DNA of 9,586 bases from Chlorobiota bacterium (GCA_013152135.1 JAADGX010000329.1:1-9586), one strand, 5' to 3'; shown: positions 1 through 6,526, numbered from the stretch's first letter. Notes: a model not told the origin generated them from the sequence alone. Numbers and translations are program-made.

Positions 1-826
1 ACATGACCACCACCCCTGCCGCACCGTCATTCAACGAGGAAGAATTGCCCGCCGTCACGGTACCGTTTTTCCGAAAAGCCGGTTTCAGCCTGCTCAACTT
101 TTCGATGGTCGTGTCCGCACGGGGTTGTTCATCACGTGCCACGGTTACCGGATCACCCTTGCGGCGGGGAATGACAACCGGAATGATTTCCTCGTCGAAG
201 ATTCCCGATTCGCGGGCTTCGACCGCTTTCCTATGGCTCTCCAGGGCAAACCGGTCCTGGTCCTCACGACTGATCCCGTACTTCTCGTACAGGTTTTCCG
301 CCGTTTCACCCATGGACTCGAGGGGGAACTGTGCTTCCAGCCGGGGATTCGGATACCTCCAGCCCAAGGCGGTATCGTACGCAACCAGGTTGCCGAAAGG
401 GACGCGGTCACCTGTATGTTTGGGCACGGAATAGGGCGCCCGCGACATGCTCTCCACGCCGCCAACGAAAACAATTTCCGCCTCGTGGCACCGGATCTGG
501 TACGCGGCCTGGACAATAGCCGTAAGGCTGGATGCACATAACCGGTTAACCGTTATGGCCGGGACCGAAACCGGGAATCCGGCCAGGAGAGCAGCCATGC
601 GCGCTACGTTGCGGTTGTCCTCGCCGGCCTGGTTCGCGCAACCAACGATAACCTCGTCGATGAGACGGGTGTCGATCGACAGGCTTTCGGCAAGCGTACG
701 CAGAACGTGAGCGACCATGTCATCGGGCCGAACATCCTTGAGCGCGCCGCCATACCTGCCGATGGGCGTGCGTAGCGCCGCTGCAACGACTGGCTGGCGT
801 TCCGGATCACTGGTAAGAATATTCAT
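1..826 (-). CDS. Thiolase (acetyl-CoA C-acyltransferase), 3' end cut by window edge
   Basis: Thiolases carry out the last step of beta-oxidation, thiolytic cleavage of 3-ketoacyl-CoA to acetyl-CoA and a shortened acyl-CoA, or the reverse condensation. I read 275 codons from ATG at 826-824 to the left edge. Only this ATG is possible, because an in-frame stop (TAA, 841-839) lies just upstream. Visible landmarks are an N-terminal RTPIGRYGGALKDVRPDD segment, GCANQAGEDNRNVARMAA (about residues 62-79), the nucleophile loop NRLCASSL with Cys97, GGVESMSRAPY, a QDRFALESHRKA loop-domain segment, and NSSSLNDGAA near the edge. The GCANQAGEDNRN stretch resembles the beta-ketoadipyl-CoA/3-ketoacyl-CoA thiolase branch (PcaF, PaaJ, FadA-like), but the substrate cannot be assigned. 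The C-terminal part, with the catalytic His (GHP) and second Cys, lies outside the window; a full-length protein would be about 390-400 aa. No convincing Shine-Dalgarno precedes the start. Confidence 0.93.
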   Translation of the reverse strand, partial: MNILTSDPERQPVVAAALRTPIGRYGGALKDVRPDDMVAHVLRTLAESLSIDTRLIDEVIVGCANQAGEDNRNVARMAALLAGFPVSVPAITVNRLCASSLTAIVQAAYQIRCHEAEIVFVGGVESMSRAPYSVPKHTGDRVPFGNLVAYDTALGWRYPNPRLEAQFPLESMGETAENLYEKYGISREDQDRFALESHRKAVEARESGIFDEEIIPVVIPRRKGDPVTVARDEQPRADTTIEKLSRLKPAFRKNGTVTAGNSSSLNDGAAGVVVM

Positions 827-929
827 GGCATTGATCGATTATTTCAAATGTACATGAAGAAGGGGAGATCATCCCACGGACAATCGCCCCTCTTGTCAGC
901 TCTGATGGCAGTGATTCATCACCGCGGTG

Positions 930-1002
930 TGGACAGGGACGGAATCGAACCGCCGACACATGGATTTTCAGTCCATTGCTCTACCAACTGAGCTACCTGT
1001 CC
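930..1002 (-). tRNA. tRNA-Phe (anticodon GAA)
   Basis: On the minus strand the sequence folds as a complete cloverleaf. The acceptor stem is GGACAGG/CCTGTCC (7 bp). The D-arm contains AGCTCAGTTGGTAGAGC. The anticodon stem ATGGA/TCCAT encloses the loop CTGAAAA with anticodon GAA (Phe). The T-arm is GGCGG-TTCGATT-CCGTC, with one G-U pair. The discriminator base is A at 930, and the next bases are CAC, so the 3' CCA is not encoded and must be added by the CCA-adding enzyme. It lies between the thiolase gene (same strand, 103 bp downstream) and the divergent M28 peptidase frame. A strong-looking promoter sits immediately upstream, inside the start of that frame. Confidence 0.97.
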
Positions 1003-1011
1003 ATATGCCGA

Positions 1012-1046
1012 ATTATAAAGGTATAGAGCATTGAATTGAATGTCAA
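1012..1046 (-). promoter_or_regulatory. Candidate promoter of tRNA-Phe
   Basis: On the minus strand, a perfect TATAAT (+ coordinates 1017-1012) lies 9 nt before the first tRNA base, so a start at the usual distance would give a leader of only a few nucleotides. A perfect TTGACA (1046-1041) is upstream, but its spacer to TATAAT is 23 nt, longer than the usual 16-18. Alternatives are TTCAAT with a 17-nt spacer to the same TATAAT, or TTGACA with a 15-nt spacer to TATACC. The -10 is convincing; the -35 assignment is open. Confidence 0.55.
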
Positions 1047-2379
1047 GTTTCTCAACCGCAGTATCGAGATATTTTCCTCCCGAAACCCGGTTTCATCCAC
1101 CGGATACGCTGCCATTGCAGGAACAGGACATGCACCGTATATTCCGAAGAGAACCGTTGTACCAACATTGCGACGCGACGTTTTGCACACGACTACTCGA
1201 ACACGGGTCGGGCACCGGATTTTAGGCCATATCAATAACATTGCCGTACCACGTTTTGCCGGCAGCGCCGGCGAGAACAAGGTTCAAAAATATATCCGCA
1301 CGCAGTTGTACGGGGCAGGTTACGATATTCGTGAACGCCAGGTGCGGACGTCCCTGTTCCCCTTCGACTTGTTGCCTCGTCTCATCGTGGCGGGAGTCGT
1401 GTTGCTCATTCTTTCCGCCGTCGTTGTCATGCCCAGCATTCCGATCCTGGGCGTGGAACTGGCGTTCATCAGCGGACTTCTGCTGCTCGGAACTTCGCGC
1501 TGGAGTCACATCCGCGAGGGAACGTACTCGTTTCTCTCCTTCGGGGCCATCAAAAGCAGGAATTTCATCGCTATTCATCCGGTGACGAACAAGTACCTGA
1601 ACGTCGTGTTCACTGCCCATTACGACTCGAAATCCCAACTCCTCTCCCGGTATTGGTTTACATGGCTCGTCCATATTTTCTGGGGGGCGACCTGGGCCAC
1701 CATCGCCATCTTTCCCATCAGCATGATTTTCGCGTGGCCTTTGGAAGCCCTCATCCTGCCGGCGGGATTCGTCTGCCTGGTCGGTCTGATACTCGTTTTG
1801 AACATCACGAAAAATACGTCGCCGGGAGCTGTGGACAATGCATCGGGGGTGGGTGTCTTACTGGAGTTGGCGCAATCATACGCGCAGCAGAGTTGTCCGG
1901 TTAACCTGGGATTCGTTTTCCTGGGAGCCGAGGAAGCAGAACACAGCGGCACGGTTTCGCTCATGAAAGACGAACTGTTCCGTGAACGCTTCCCATCCAC
2001 GCGCACGATCATCGTCAACCTCGACAGCCTTGGCACGGACGATGCACTTTATATCATGAACAGAACCGCCATTCCTCCCATGAAAAAGAGCCTGCTCCTG
2101 ACACAGCTTATCATGGAAATCGGTAAGCGGTTCGGTATTGATATTAAAGAAGGGTGGCAAAATGTGGAAACCAGCATGTCGCATGTGCCCATGAATTTAC
2201 ACGGATACGAGGCCGTGTCGCTGACTTCGGTCAATCTCGGACCGGTTGCGCGCGCGATTCACACAAAAGCTGATACCGTACCCAATATTGACATCTCCGC
2301 GCTCGAGGTCGTTTACGCCGTTTGCCAGGAAATTATCGATTCCCTCCCGGTGCTGCGACAAATTGTTACGAAGAACTGA
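1036..2379 (+). CDS. Membrane-embedded M28-family zinc metallopeptidase
   Basis: M28 peptidases are co-catalytic dizinc exopeptidases (aminopeptidase or carboxypeptidase type). With the TTG start at 1036 the protein has 447 aa. The M28 signature is complete: H195-Y-D197-S, bridging D267-N-A-S-G, E299-E300 in LGAEEAEHSGT, D330 in NLDSLG, and H409 in IHTKADT. The domain start (HINNIAVPRFAGSAGE..KVQKYI) is at about residue 65. Two hydrophobic pairs interrupt the domain: about 113-153, before the RNFIAI strand, and about 209-257, between HYDS and the DNASG loop, where soluble relatives have only a short connector. Positive residues flank these segments on the catalytic side, so the positive-inside rule suggests a cytoplasm-facing active site; no signal peptide is visible. 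The start is uncertain: no in-frame ATG precedes the domain and no good Shine-Dalgarno is seen. The first 15 or so bases overlap the tRNA promoter region, and TTG codons at 1168 and 1183 are alternatives. The substrate is unknown. Confidence 0.85.
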   Translation: MNVKFLNRSIEIFSSRNPVSSTGYAAIAGTGHAPYIPKRTVVPTLRRDVLHTTTRTRVGHRILGHINNIAVPRFAGSAGENKVQKYIRTQLYGAGYDIRERQVRTSLFPFDLLPRLIVAGVVLLILSAVVVMPSIPILGVELAFISGLLLLGTSRWSHIREGTYSFLSFGAIKSRNFIAIHPVTNKYLNVVFTAHYDSKSQLLSRYWFTWLVHIFWGATWATIAIFPISMIFAWPLEALILPAGFVCLVGLILVLNITKNTSPGAVDNASGVGVLLELAQSYAQQSCPVNLGFVFLGAEEAEHSGTVSLMKDELFRERFPSTRTIIVNLDSLGTDDALYIMNRTAIPPMKKSLLLTQLIMEIGKRFGIDIKEGWQNVETSMSHVPMNLHGYEAVSLTSVNLGPVARAIHTKADTVPNIDISALEVVYAVCQEIIDSLPVLRQIVTKN

Positions 2380-2399
2380 CTTGGAGCCTCGTTCGTATC

Positions 2400-2429
2400 C
2401 CGTGAATCACGGCTGAGAGAAGTATCTCT
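2400..2429. repeat. 13-bp palindrome plus small hairpin upstream of the lipoprotein gene
   Basis: CCGTGAATCACGG (2400-2412) is a perfect dyad around one central A. It is followed at 2416-2429 by AGAGA-AGTA-TCTCT, a 5-bp stem with a 4-nt loop. Both lie in the 86-bp gap between the M28 gene and the lipoprotein gene. The one-base centre is more like a protein-binding dyad than an RNA hairpin. No T-tract follows, so I do not call a terminator. It could be an operator, or chance. Confidence 0.3.
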
Positions 2430-2465
2430 ACGCGTTACAAACAGGTTTTACTTTCGGAGATTACA

Positions 2466-3098
2466 ATGTTACGAAACTATTCCACCAGGGTTTTTCTCGT
2501 TATCGCAATCGCCATCGGTTTGAGTTCCTGCACTGCACTCAGGGAAATCGAGAGCACCCTCACCAACATTTCCCGCTGTAAATTCAAGCTCGACAGTGTC
2601 GCGGATTTCACTCTCGCGGGAATTCCCTTGAACAATAAAGCGTCGCTCTCCGATATTTCCATCGCGGATGGCGTCGTGCTGGCGGGGAATTTCGCCAAGG
2701 GCAAACTGCCTGCGAGCTTCGTCCTCAACGTTGCCGCCGTCAATCCCAACGACGGCACCGGTGGTTCAAAAAGGGCTTCCGCCACCCTCACCAGCTTTGC
2801 CTGGACGCTGATCCTGGACAACAAGACCACAATTACCGGCAACATTGCAAAACCCGTGACGATTCCAGGAACGGGACAACAGGTGCTCATTCCTCTTCGG
2901 ATGGAACTCGACTTGCTCGAGTTTTTCAAGAACGACAGTTACGAAACGCTGGTCAATCTCGCCCTGGCCCTTGGAGGAATAAAAGGGTCACCCGCGAAAA
3001 TCACGCTTCGCGCCCGGCCGACCATCAGCACGAAATTCGGTCCCATCACGTATCCCGGCGAAATCAATATCATAGACCGGGAATTCAGAGCACAGTAG
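2466..3098 (+). CDS. LEA2-like lipoprotein
   Basis: This is a 210-aa protein with a lipoprotein signal peptide: MLRNYSTRVF, a hydrophobic stretch, then the lipobox LSSC with Cys22 as the lipidated residue, so it should be anchored in the inner or outer membrane. The mature part has the beta-rich pattern of LEA type 2 (LEA14/WHy-like) domains: KLDSVADFTLAGIPL at about residues 41-55, then LPASFVLNVAAVNPN (about 81-95) matching the family's LxLxVxNPN strand, and a second half with paired strands ending in GPITYPGEINI. The start is supported by GGAGA five bases before the ATG. No enzyme motifs are present. LEA2-like lipoproteins are thought to be structural or ligand-binding proteins of the envelope; no specific role can be given here. 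It follows the M28 gene by 86 bp on the same strand and ends 26 bp before a terminator. Confidence 0.75.
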   Translation: MLRNYSTRVFLVIAIAIGLSSCTALREIESTLTNISRCKFKLDSVADFTLAGIPLNNKASLSDISIADGVVLAGNFAKGKLPASFVLNVAAVNPNDGTGGSKRASATLTSFAWTLILDNKTTITGNIAKPVTIPGTGQQVLIPLRMELDLLEFFKNDSYETLVNLALALGGIKGSPAKITLRARPTISTKFGPITYPGEINIIDREFRAQ

Positions 3099-3123
3099 AT
3101 TGGATCCCGGAGAAGGTAAAATG

Positions 3124-3152
3124 AAAAAACCGGCTTCGCGCCGGCTTTTTTT
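3124..3152. terminator. Bidirectional intrinsic terminator between converging genes
   Basis: A-tract (3124-3129), stem CCGGC (3130-3134), loop TTCGC, stem GCCGG (3140-3144), then C and seven T (3146-3152). On the minus strand the A-tract reads as six T after the same stem. It lies between the stops of the lipoprotein gene (plus) and the C40 hydrolase (minus), so it can end transcripts from both sides. Confidence 0.88.
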
Positions 3153-3167
3153 CATGCGATACGAAAT

Positions 3168-4046
3168 CTAATTCAAAACTTCCGCGTGTTGCTCGGGAAT
3201 GATGCGCCGCGAACTGACATACGTCCGAGCGTAGTACGCCTTTTTCAAGGACGTCACCGTAACCCCGCGCTTTCGCGAAGCATGAGCGAAATAGTCGTTC
3301 CCGATGTAGATACCGACGTGGGACACCGGACTTCTGCCGCGCATTGTCTTGAAGAACACGAGGTCACCGACTGCCAGTTCATCGCGTGGCACCTTCTTGC
3401 CAATAGTGAACTGCGCGCGCGACGTACGCGGCAACCGGATTCCGAACACGCGTGAATACACCGTGCCCGTAAACGCACTGCAATCGAGCCCGCGTATGGC
3501 ATCCGTGCCGCCGTACCTGTAGCGAACGCCGAGAAGATTGACGATTTCCTGCATCAAGGTCGAACGATCAACCTCGTCACGCTCTTCGCTGGGATTCAGT
3601 ATGGTGTTGTTATAAGCGTCCGAAGCGAGGAAATCCCCGACGGAAATATCATCGGTGGGAAGATCACCTTCGTAGTACTGTGTGTACTCGAACTGATCGA
3701 GCAATTCTTCTCCGTCCAACCCGATTTCATCCTCGTAACCTTTATTCCCCGTTCCCGCGACTTCCCCGGCCAGGGAAAGCTCGTCATGAAAGGATTGCGT
3801 GTGACGATTTTCCAGATCCCGTTCCTTGAGAATCGAATAGTGGGCGATGCTGGCGGGATCAAGAAGATCGGAAGAAGTCACGAGCCGCTGCGGAAGCTGT
3901 CGCGCGGAAAATGTTTTGGTCGCGCTCCGAAAGCGCGGAACCGGCTCCAGGTTGGCACATCCCGATACGAACACCACGGCGATCGTTACGATACCGATCA
4001 CTTTCCAACAGGGGGAGGCGGTTGTAAAGAAATTCAGTTTGTTCAT
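3168..4046 (-). CDS. NlpC/P60 (C40) family lipoprotein, putative cell-wall hydrolase
   Basis: The protein has 292 aa from ATG at 4046-4044. This start is chosen because it opens a lipoprotein signal peptide (MNKLNFF..., hydrophobic core, lipobox VSGC with Cys30); the open frame extends upstream to 4163 without a plausible signal sequence. The C-terminal domain, about residues 163-285, is NlpC/P60. Cys189 lies in GLDCSAF, His243 in SHVGIYIG and His255 in FAHAS, forming the Cys-His-His triad, preceded by RYRYGG and followed by a GDLVFF strand. The family cleaves peptidoglycan stem peptides, typically gamma-D-Glu-diamino acid bonds, so it should act in the periplasm. Between lipobox and catalytic domain is a long, probably disordered linker that is strongly acidic (19 Asp/Glu and a single Arg in residues 104-160). 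No Shine-Dalgarno is obvious. It is a single gene, convergent with the LEA2-like gene and divergent from the Fe-S oxidoreductase. Confidence 0.92.
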   Translation of the reverse strand: MNKLNFFTTASPCWKVIGIVTIAVVFVSGCANLEPVPRFRSATKTFSARQLPQRLVTSSDLLDPASIAHYSILKERDLENRHTQSFHDELSLAGEVAGTGNKGYEDEIGLDGEELLDQFEYTQYYEGDLPTDDISVGDFLASDAYNNTILNPSEERDEVDRSTLMQEIVNLLGVRYRYGGTDAIRGLDCSAFTGTVYSRVFGIRLPRTSRAQFTIGKKVPRDELAVGDLVFFKTMRGRSPVSHVGIYIGNDYFAHASRKRGVTVTSLKKAYYARTYVSSRRIIPEQHAEVLN

Positions 4047-4208
4047 GCTGAGTAGTACTGCGTATCTGGAGACATGATGAACGCATTTCCGGCCGGTCTT
4101 GCCGCGGTCATACATTCCGATGTCGAAATCGAAAAGAGCGAACGAAGGGGCATACCAATACACAGAGAGCAGTACAACAGGTCAAGTAATTCGAATAGTG
4201 TCAGAAGA

Positions 4209-4237
4209 TTGTGGATTTGTAGCTGTGGCGCTATACT
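4209..4237 (+). promoter_or_regulatory. Candidate sigma70-type promoter for the Fe-S oxidoreductase
   Basis: TTGTGG (4209-4214), a 17-nt spacer and TATACT (4232-4237) give a reasonable sigma70-like pair on the plus strand. It would create a 5' leader of about 280 nt before ATG 4527, and that leader would include the 4267-4298 hairpin. Vegetative promoters in Bacteroidota often have a different consensus, so this is only a candidate. Confidence 0.3.
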
Positions 4238-4266
4238 TCTCGCTCTTTATCCTGAGACGATTTTTG

Positions 4267-4298
4267 CATGTCCCGTTTCTCCGGCGCTTCGGGACATG
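4267..4298. repeat. Perfect 9-bp inverted repeat, 14-nt loop
   Basis: CATGTCCCG (4267-4275) and CGGGACATG (4290-4298) are perfectly complementary around a 14-nt loop. No T-tract follows on either strand, so this is not a standard terminator. It lies in the putative leader of the Fe-S oxidoreductase and could be an RNA hairpin or a two-site operator. Confidence 0.5.
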
Positions 4299-4526
4299 AA
4301 CGGTCGAGTATTAAAGTTAGGAGTTCAACCAATATCGTGCAACAAGATTTTTCATTAGGGCAATTTAGGATGATTAAGTATTTTAAAGAGACATACATGG
4401 AGGCTTCACCTTACGGGAGCATCGGCTTTTCTGTGACCCGGGGTGAGTTCATTCGGAGAATGCCCTTATGCCATCCAGCCCTACAGACTTTTTCAATCCG
4501 ACTATTCAACAAGAAAACGCCTGATC

Positions 4527-6008
4527 ATGCACTTGAAACCAATCATCTTTTTTTTCGTTCTTCTCGGCGCCGCCTGCTTCTTCGCCTACAACATCCATCG
4601 ATTCATTCGATACCTGCACATCGGGAAACCCGAAGATCGCTCCGGGAACTTCAAACAAAGAATAGACAATGTTCTTACCATCGCTTTCGGGCAATCGAAA
4701 CTTCTCCGGGATCCGGCGGCCGGATTGCTGCACTTTGGAATTTTCTGGGGGTTCCTGGTCCTGATTACCGTTGTTGCGGAATCCCTGATTGAAGGTTTTT
4801 TCCCGGACTTCTCGTTCGCCTTCCTGGGCATCGTTTACAATATCGTCGCGCTGTGCGCGGACGTCGCCGGTGTCGTCGTTCTTTTTGCCATCCTGGTCGC
4901 ACTTTTCCGGCGGCACGTTACCGGTCCGCCCAGGGTCAAGGATATCCCCAAGAATTCCCAGCGTGACGCCACCTTCATCTTGACCATGATTCTTTTTATC
5001 GTGGTCTCAATGATTTTTCAATACGCCAGCAAAATCGCCCTCGGCTCATCGGCGGAATTCGCCGCCGATTGGCGCCCCGTCAGCACGGCGCTGGCCGGGT
5101 TGCTTTCCGGATGCGACCGGACCTCGTTGAACATGATCTTCGAGGTGGCCTGGTGGATTCACATCCTGCTCATACTCGGATTCCTCAACTATCTTCCATA
5201 CTCCAAGCATTTCCACGTGCTGTCTTCGATTCCCAACGTGTATCTGAGCAACTCCGGGATTACGCCCCGCGGCGCCCTTCCACCGCTCGATCTCGAGGAT
5301 GAAACCGCCGAGAAGTTCGGGAATTCCGACGTCGAGGACTTCACATGGAAACAACTCCTCGACAGCCTGACGTGCACGGAATGCGGCCGGTGCACGGCAG
5401 CGTGCCCCGCCGCCGCCACGGGAAAAGTCCTGTCACCGAAAAAGATCCTGGTTGACATGCGTTACCGGCTGGAAGAAAAAGCGCCGGTCGTTCTCGCGGG
5501 CCAGGAGCAGAACCCGGTACTTGAGAAACAACTGCTCGGTGATTACATCACACCCGAAGAACTCTGGTCGTGCACGACCTGTCTTGCCTGCGTCCAGGAG
5601 TGCCCCGTCATGATCGACCATGTCACCGATATCATTGACATGAGGCGATACCTGGTTCTGACGGAATCCGCGTTCCCGCCTGAATTGCAGTTGCTGTACC
5701 GTAACCTGGAAAACAACTTTGCCCCCTGGCAGTTCAGTCCCGAAGACCGCGGTAAGTGGGCCGACGGTTTGAATATACCGACCTTGGCCGACCTCGGCTC
5801 GGCGGATAAAATCGATTACCTGTTCTGGGTGGGCTGCGCGGGCTCGTTCGACGACCGCTATAAAAGTGTAAGCCGTGCCTTCAGCGCCATCCTGAAAAAA
5901 TCGGGAGTGCGGTTCGCCATCCTGGGTCACGAGGAAAAATGCAACGGCGATCCAGCTCGCAGGACCGGCAACGAGTACCTCGCGCAAATGTTCATGCAGA
6001 ACGGCTGA
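4527..6008 (+). CDS. Membrane Fe-S oxidoreductase (EMO/HdrD-like), N-terminal part before a frameshift
   Basis: I read 493 aa from ATG 4527, preferred over GTG 4443 because it opens directly into the first membrane helix. Five hydrophobic helices (about residues 5-30, 65-92, 98-127, 149-172, 201-225) form a NarI-like cytochrome b domain; His69, His212, His228 and His230 are candidate heme ligands. Then come two 4Fe-4S motifs, C283-TEC-GRC-TAAC293-P and C349-TTC-LAC-VQEC359-P, and the first half of a CCG domain (Cys437 in VGCAGSFD, Cys472 in EEKCNGDPARR). The match to the family stops at about residue 491, where the frame hits TGA; it continues in another frame (next entry). Proteins of this architecture include ETF:menaquinone oxidoreductases (EMO), which pass electrons from acyl-CoA dehydrogenase-linked ETF to menaquinone, and HdrD-like subunits. 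EMO is my favoured reading. The C40 gene is divergent upstream. Confidence 0.85.
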   Translation: MHLKPIIFFFVLLGAACFFAYNIHRFIRYLHIGKPEDRSGNFKQRIDNVLTIAFGQSKLLRDPAAGLLHFGIFWGFLVLITVVAESLIEGFFPDFSFAFLGIVYNIVALCADVAGVVVLFAILVALFRRHVTGPPRVKDIPKNSQRDATFILTMILFIVVSMIFQYASKIALGSSAEFAADWRPVSTALAGLLSGCDRTSLNMIFEVAWWIHILLILGFLNYLPYSKHFHVLSSIPNVYLSNSGITPRGALPPLDLEDETAEKFGNSDVEDFTWKQLLDSLTCTECGRCTAACPAAATGKVLSPKKILVDMRYRLEEKAPVVLAGQEQNPVLEKQLLGDYITPEELWSCTTCLACVQECPVMIDHVTDIIDMRRYLVLTESAFPPELQLLYRNLENNFAPWQFSPEDRGKWADGLNIPTLADLGSADKIDYLFWVGCAGSFDDRYKSVSRAFSAILKKSGVRFAILGHEEKCNGDPARRTGNEYLAQMFMQNG

Positions 6009-6526
6009 ACGGGTACAAGGTAAAGAATATCGTCACCGCCTGCCCGCACTGCTTTCATACCTTGAAAAACGAGTATCCGGCTTTCGGGGGGAAATTCAAC
6101 GTGGTTCATCATACCACTCTCATCCACGATCTTATCGCGTCGGAACGTATATCGCCGTTACCCACCGCCGCTACGAGCGTCACCTATCATGACTCGTGTT
6201 ACCTCGGCCGCTACAACAACATCTTCGACGCTCCCCGTGAAGATCTCTTCAGCGTCCCCGGATTGAATCTCGTCGAAATGCCGCGCAACCGCGACCGTGG
6301 TTTCTGCTGCGGCGCGGGCGGAGGCAGAATGTTCATGGAAGAAACGGAAGGCAAGCGTATCAACATCGAGCGATCTGAAGAAGCCGTCGCCTCCGGTGCG
6401 GAGGTCGTCGCGACAGCCTGTCCTTTCTGCCTGACGATGCTCGTCGACGGCGTCAAGGAAGTGGAGACGTCGAAGCAACCGGTGGTGAAAGACATCGCGG
6501 AAATCATTGCCGACCAAATCGAGTAG
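5939..6526 (+). CDS. Fe-S oxidoreductase, C-terminal CCG domain after the frameshift
   Basis: This frame carries the missing end of the preceding protein. Family-like sequence begins at ERLNGYKVKNIVTACPHC (GAA at 5999); the first 20 codons from the nominal ATG 5939 are an out-of-frame reading of the upstream part. It supplies the CxxC of CCG domain 1 (TACPHCFHTL) and a complete CCG domain 2: DSCYLGRYNN, FCCGAGGGRMFMEE and ATACPFCLTML. CCG domains bind noncubane 4Fe-4S clusters or zinc in heterodisulfide-reductase-type proteins. All cysteines are conserved, so decay is recent or only apparent. Restoring one base near 5997-6002 would give a single protein of about 666 aa, normal for this architecture. 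It probably has no independent start: no Shine-Dalgarno is evident, and half a CCG domain would not fold alone. Confidence 0.85.
   Translation: MQRRSSSQDRQRVPRANVHAERLNGYKVKNIVTACPHCFHTLKNEYPAFGGKFNVVHHTTLIHDLIASERISPLPTAATSVTYHDSCYLGRYNNIFDAPREDLFSVPGLNLVEMPRNRDRGFCCGAGGGRMFMEETEGKRINIERSEEAVASGAEVVATACPFCLTMLVDGVKEVETSKQPVVKDIAEIIADQIE

Larger units (their letters stand above)
4047..4526. other. Gene-less divergent intergenic region (480 bp)
   Basis: This stretch separates the starts of the C40 hydrolase (minus) and the Fe-S oxidoreductase (plus). The small open frames in it have no recognisable domain, no credible start signal and an amino-acid composition typical of random frames, so I annotate no gene. 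It contains an AT-rich part (about 4180-4420), a candidate plus-strand promoter (4209-4237) and a perfect 9-bp inverted repeat (4267-4298). The rest shows nothing I can name. Confidence 0.6.

Noticed and set aside
1040..1225. 61-aa plus-strand open frame starting with ATG at 1040
   Set aside because: It has a true ATG but no domain, and it ends before the M28 domain in a different frame. I considered it as a frameshifted N-terminus of M28 but found no matching sequence.
1222..1674. 150-aa minus-strand open frame opposite the M28 gene
   Set aside because: It is antisense to a conserved coding region and rich in the polar low-complexity residues typical of shadow frames.
4047..4163. N-terminal extension of the C40 protein to 4163
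   Set aside because: The extension would bury the lipoprotein signal peptide behind 39 residues with no targeting features; ATG 4046 is a better start.
4150..4186. Minus-strand promoter for the C40 gene (TTGACC followed by TATTGG or TGTATT)
   Set aside because: The spacing is 19 nt to the better -10 or 17 nt to a poor one; too weak to list as a feature.
4074..4358. 94-aa plus-strand open frame in the intergenic region
   Set aside because: No ribosome site, no recognisable domain, and a composition like random sequence; it also overlaps the dyad and the candidate promoter.
4268..4792. 174-aa plus-strand open frame overlapping the Fe-S oxidoreductase start
   Set aside because: Its second half is an out-of-frame reading of the clearly coding membrane domain, and its first half has no features.
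5891..5940. Programmed -1 frameshift at the A-runs CTGAAAAAATCG or GAGGAAAAATGC
   Set aside because: Neither is a canonical slippery heptamer in the zero frame, and family-like sequence continues in that frame for about 20 more codons, so the shift must lie downstream near 5997-6002.
5433..5987. 184-aa minus-strand open frame opposite the Fe-S oxidoreductase
   Set aside because: The plus strand here encodes conserved 4Fe-4S and CCG motifs; the antisense frame has no start signal or domain.
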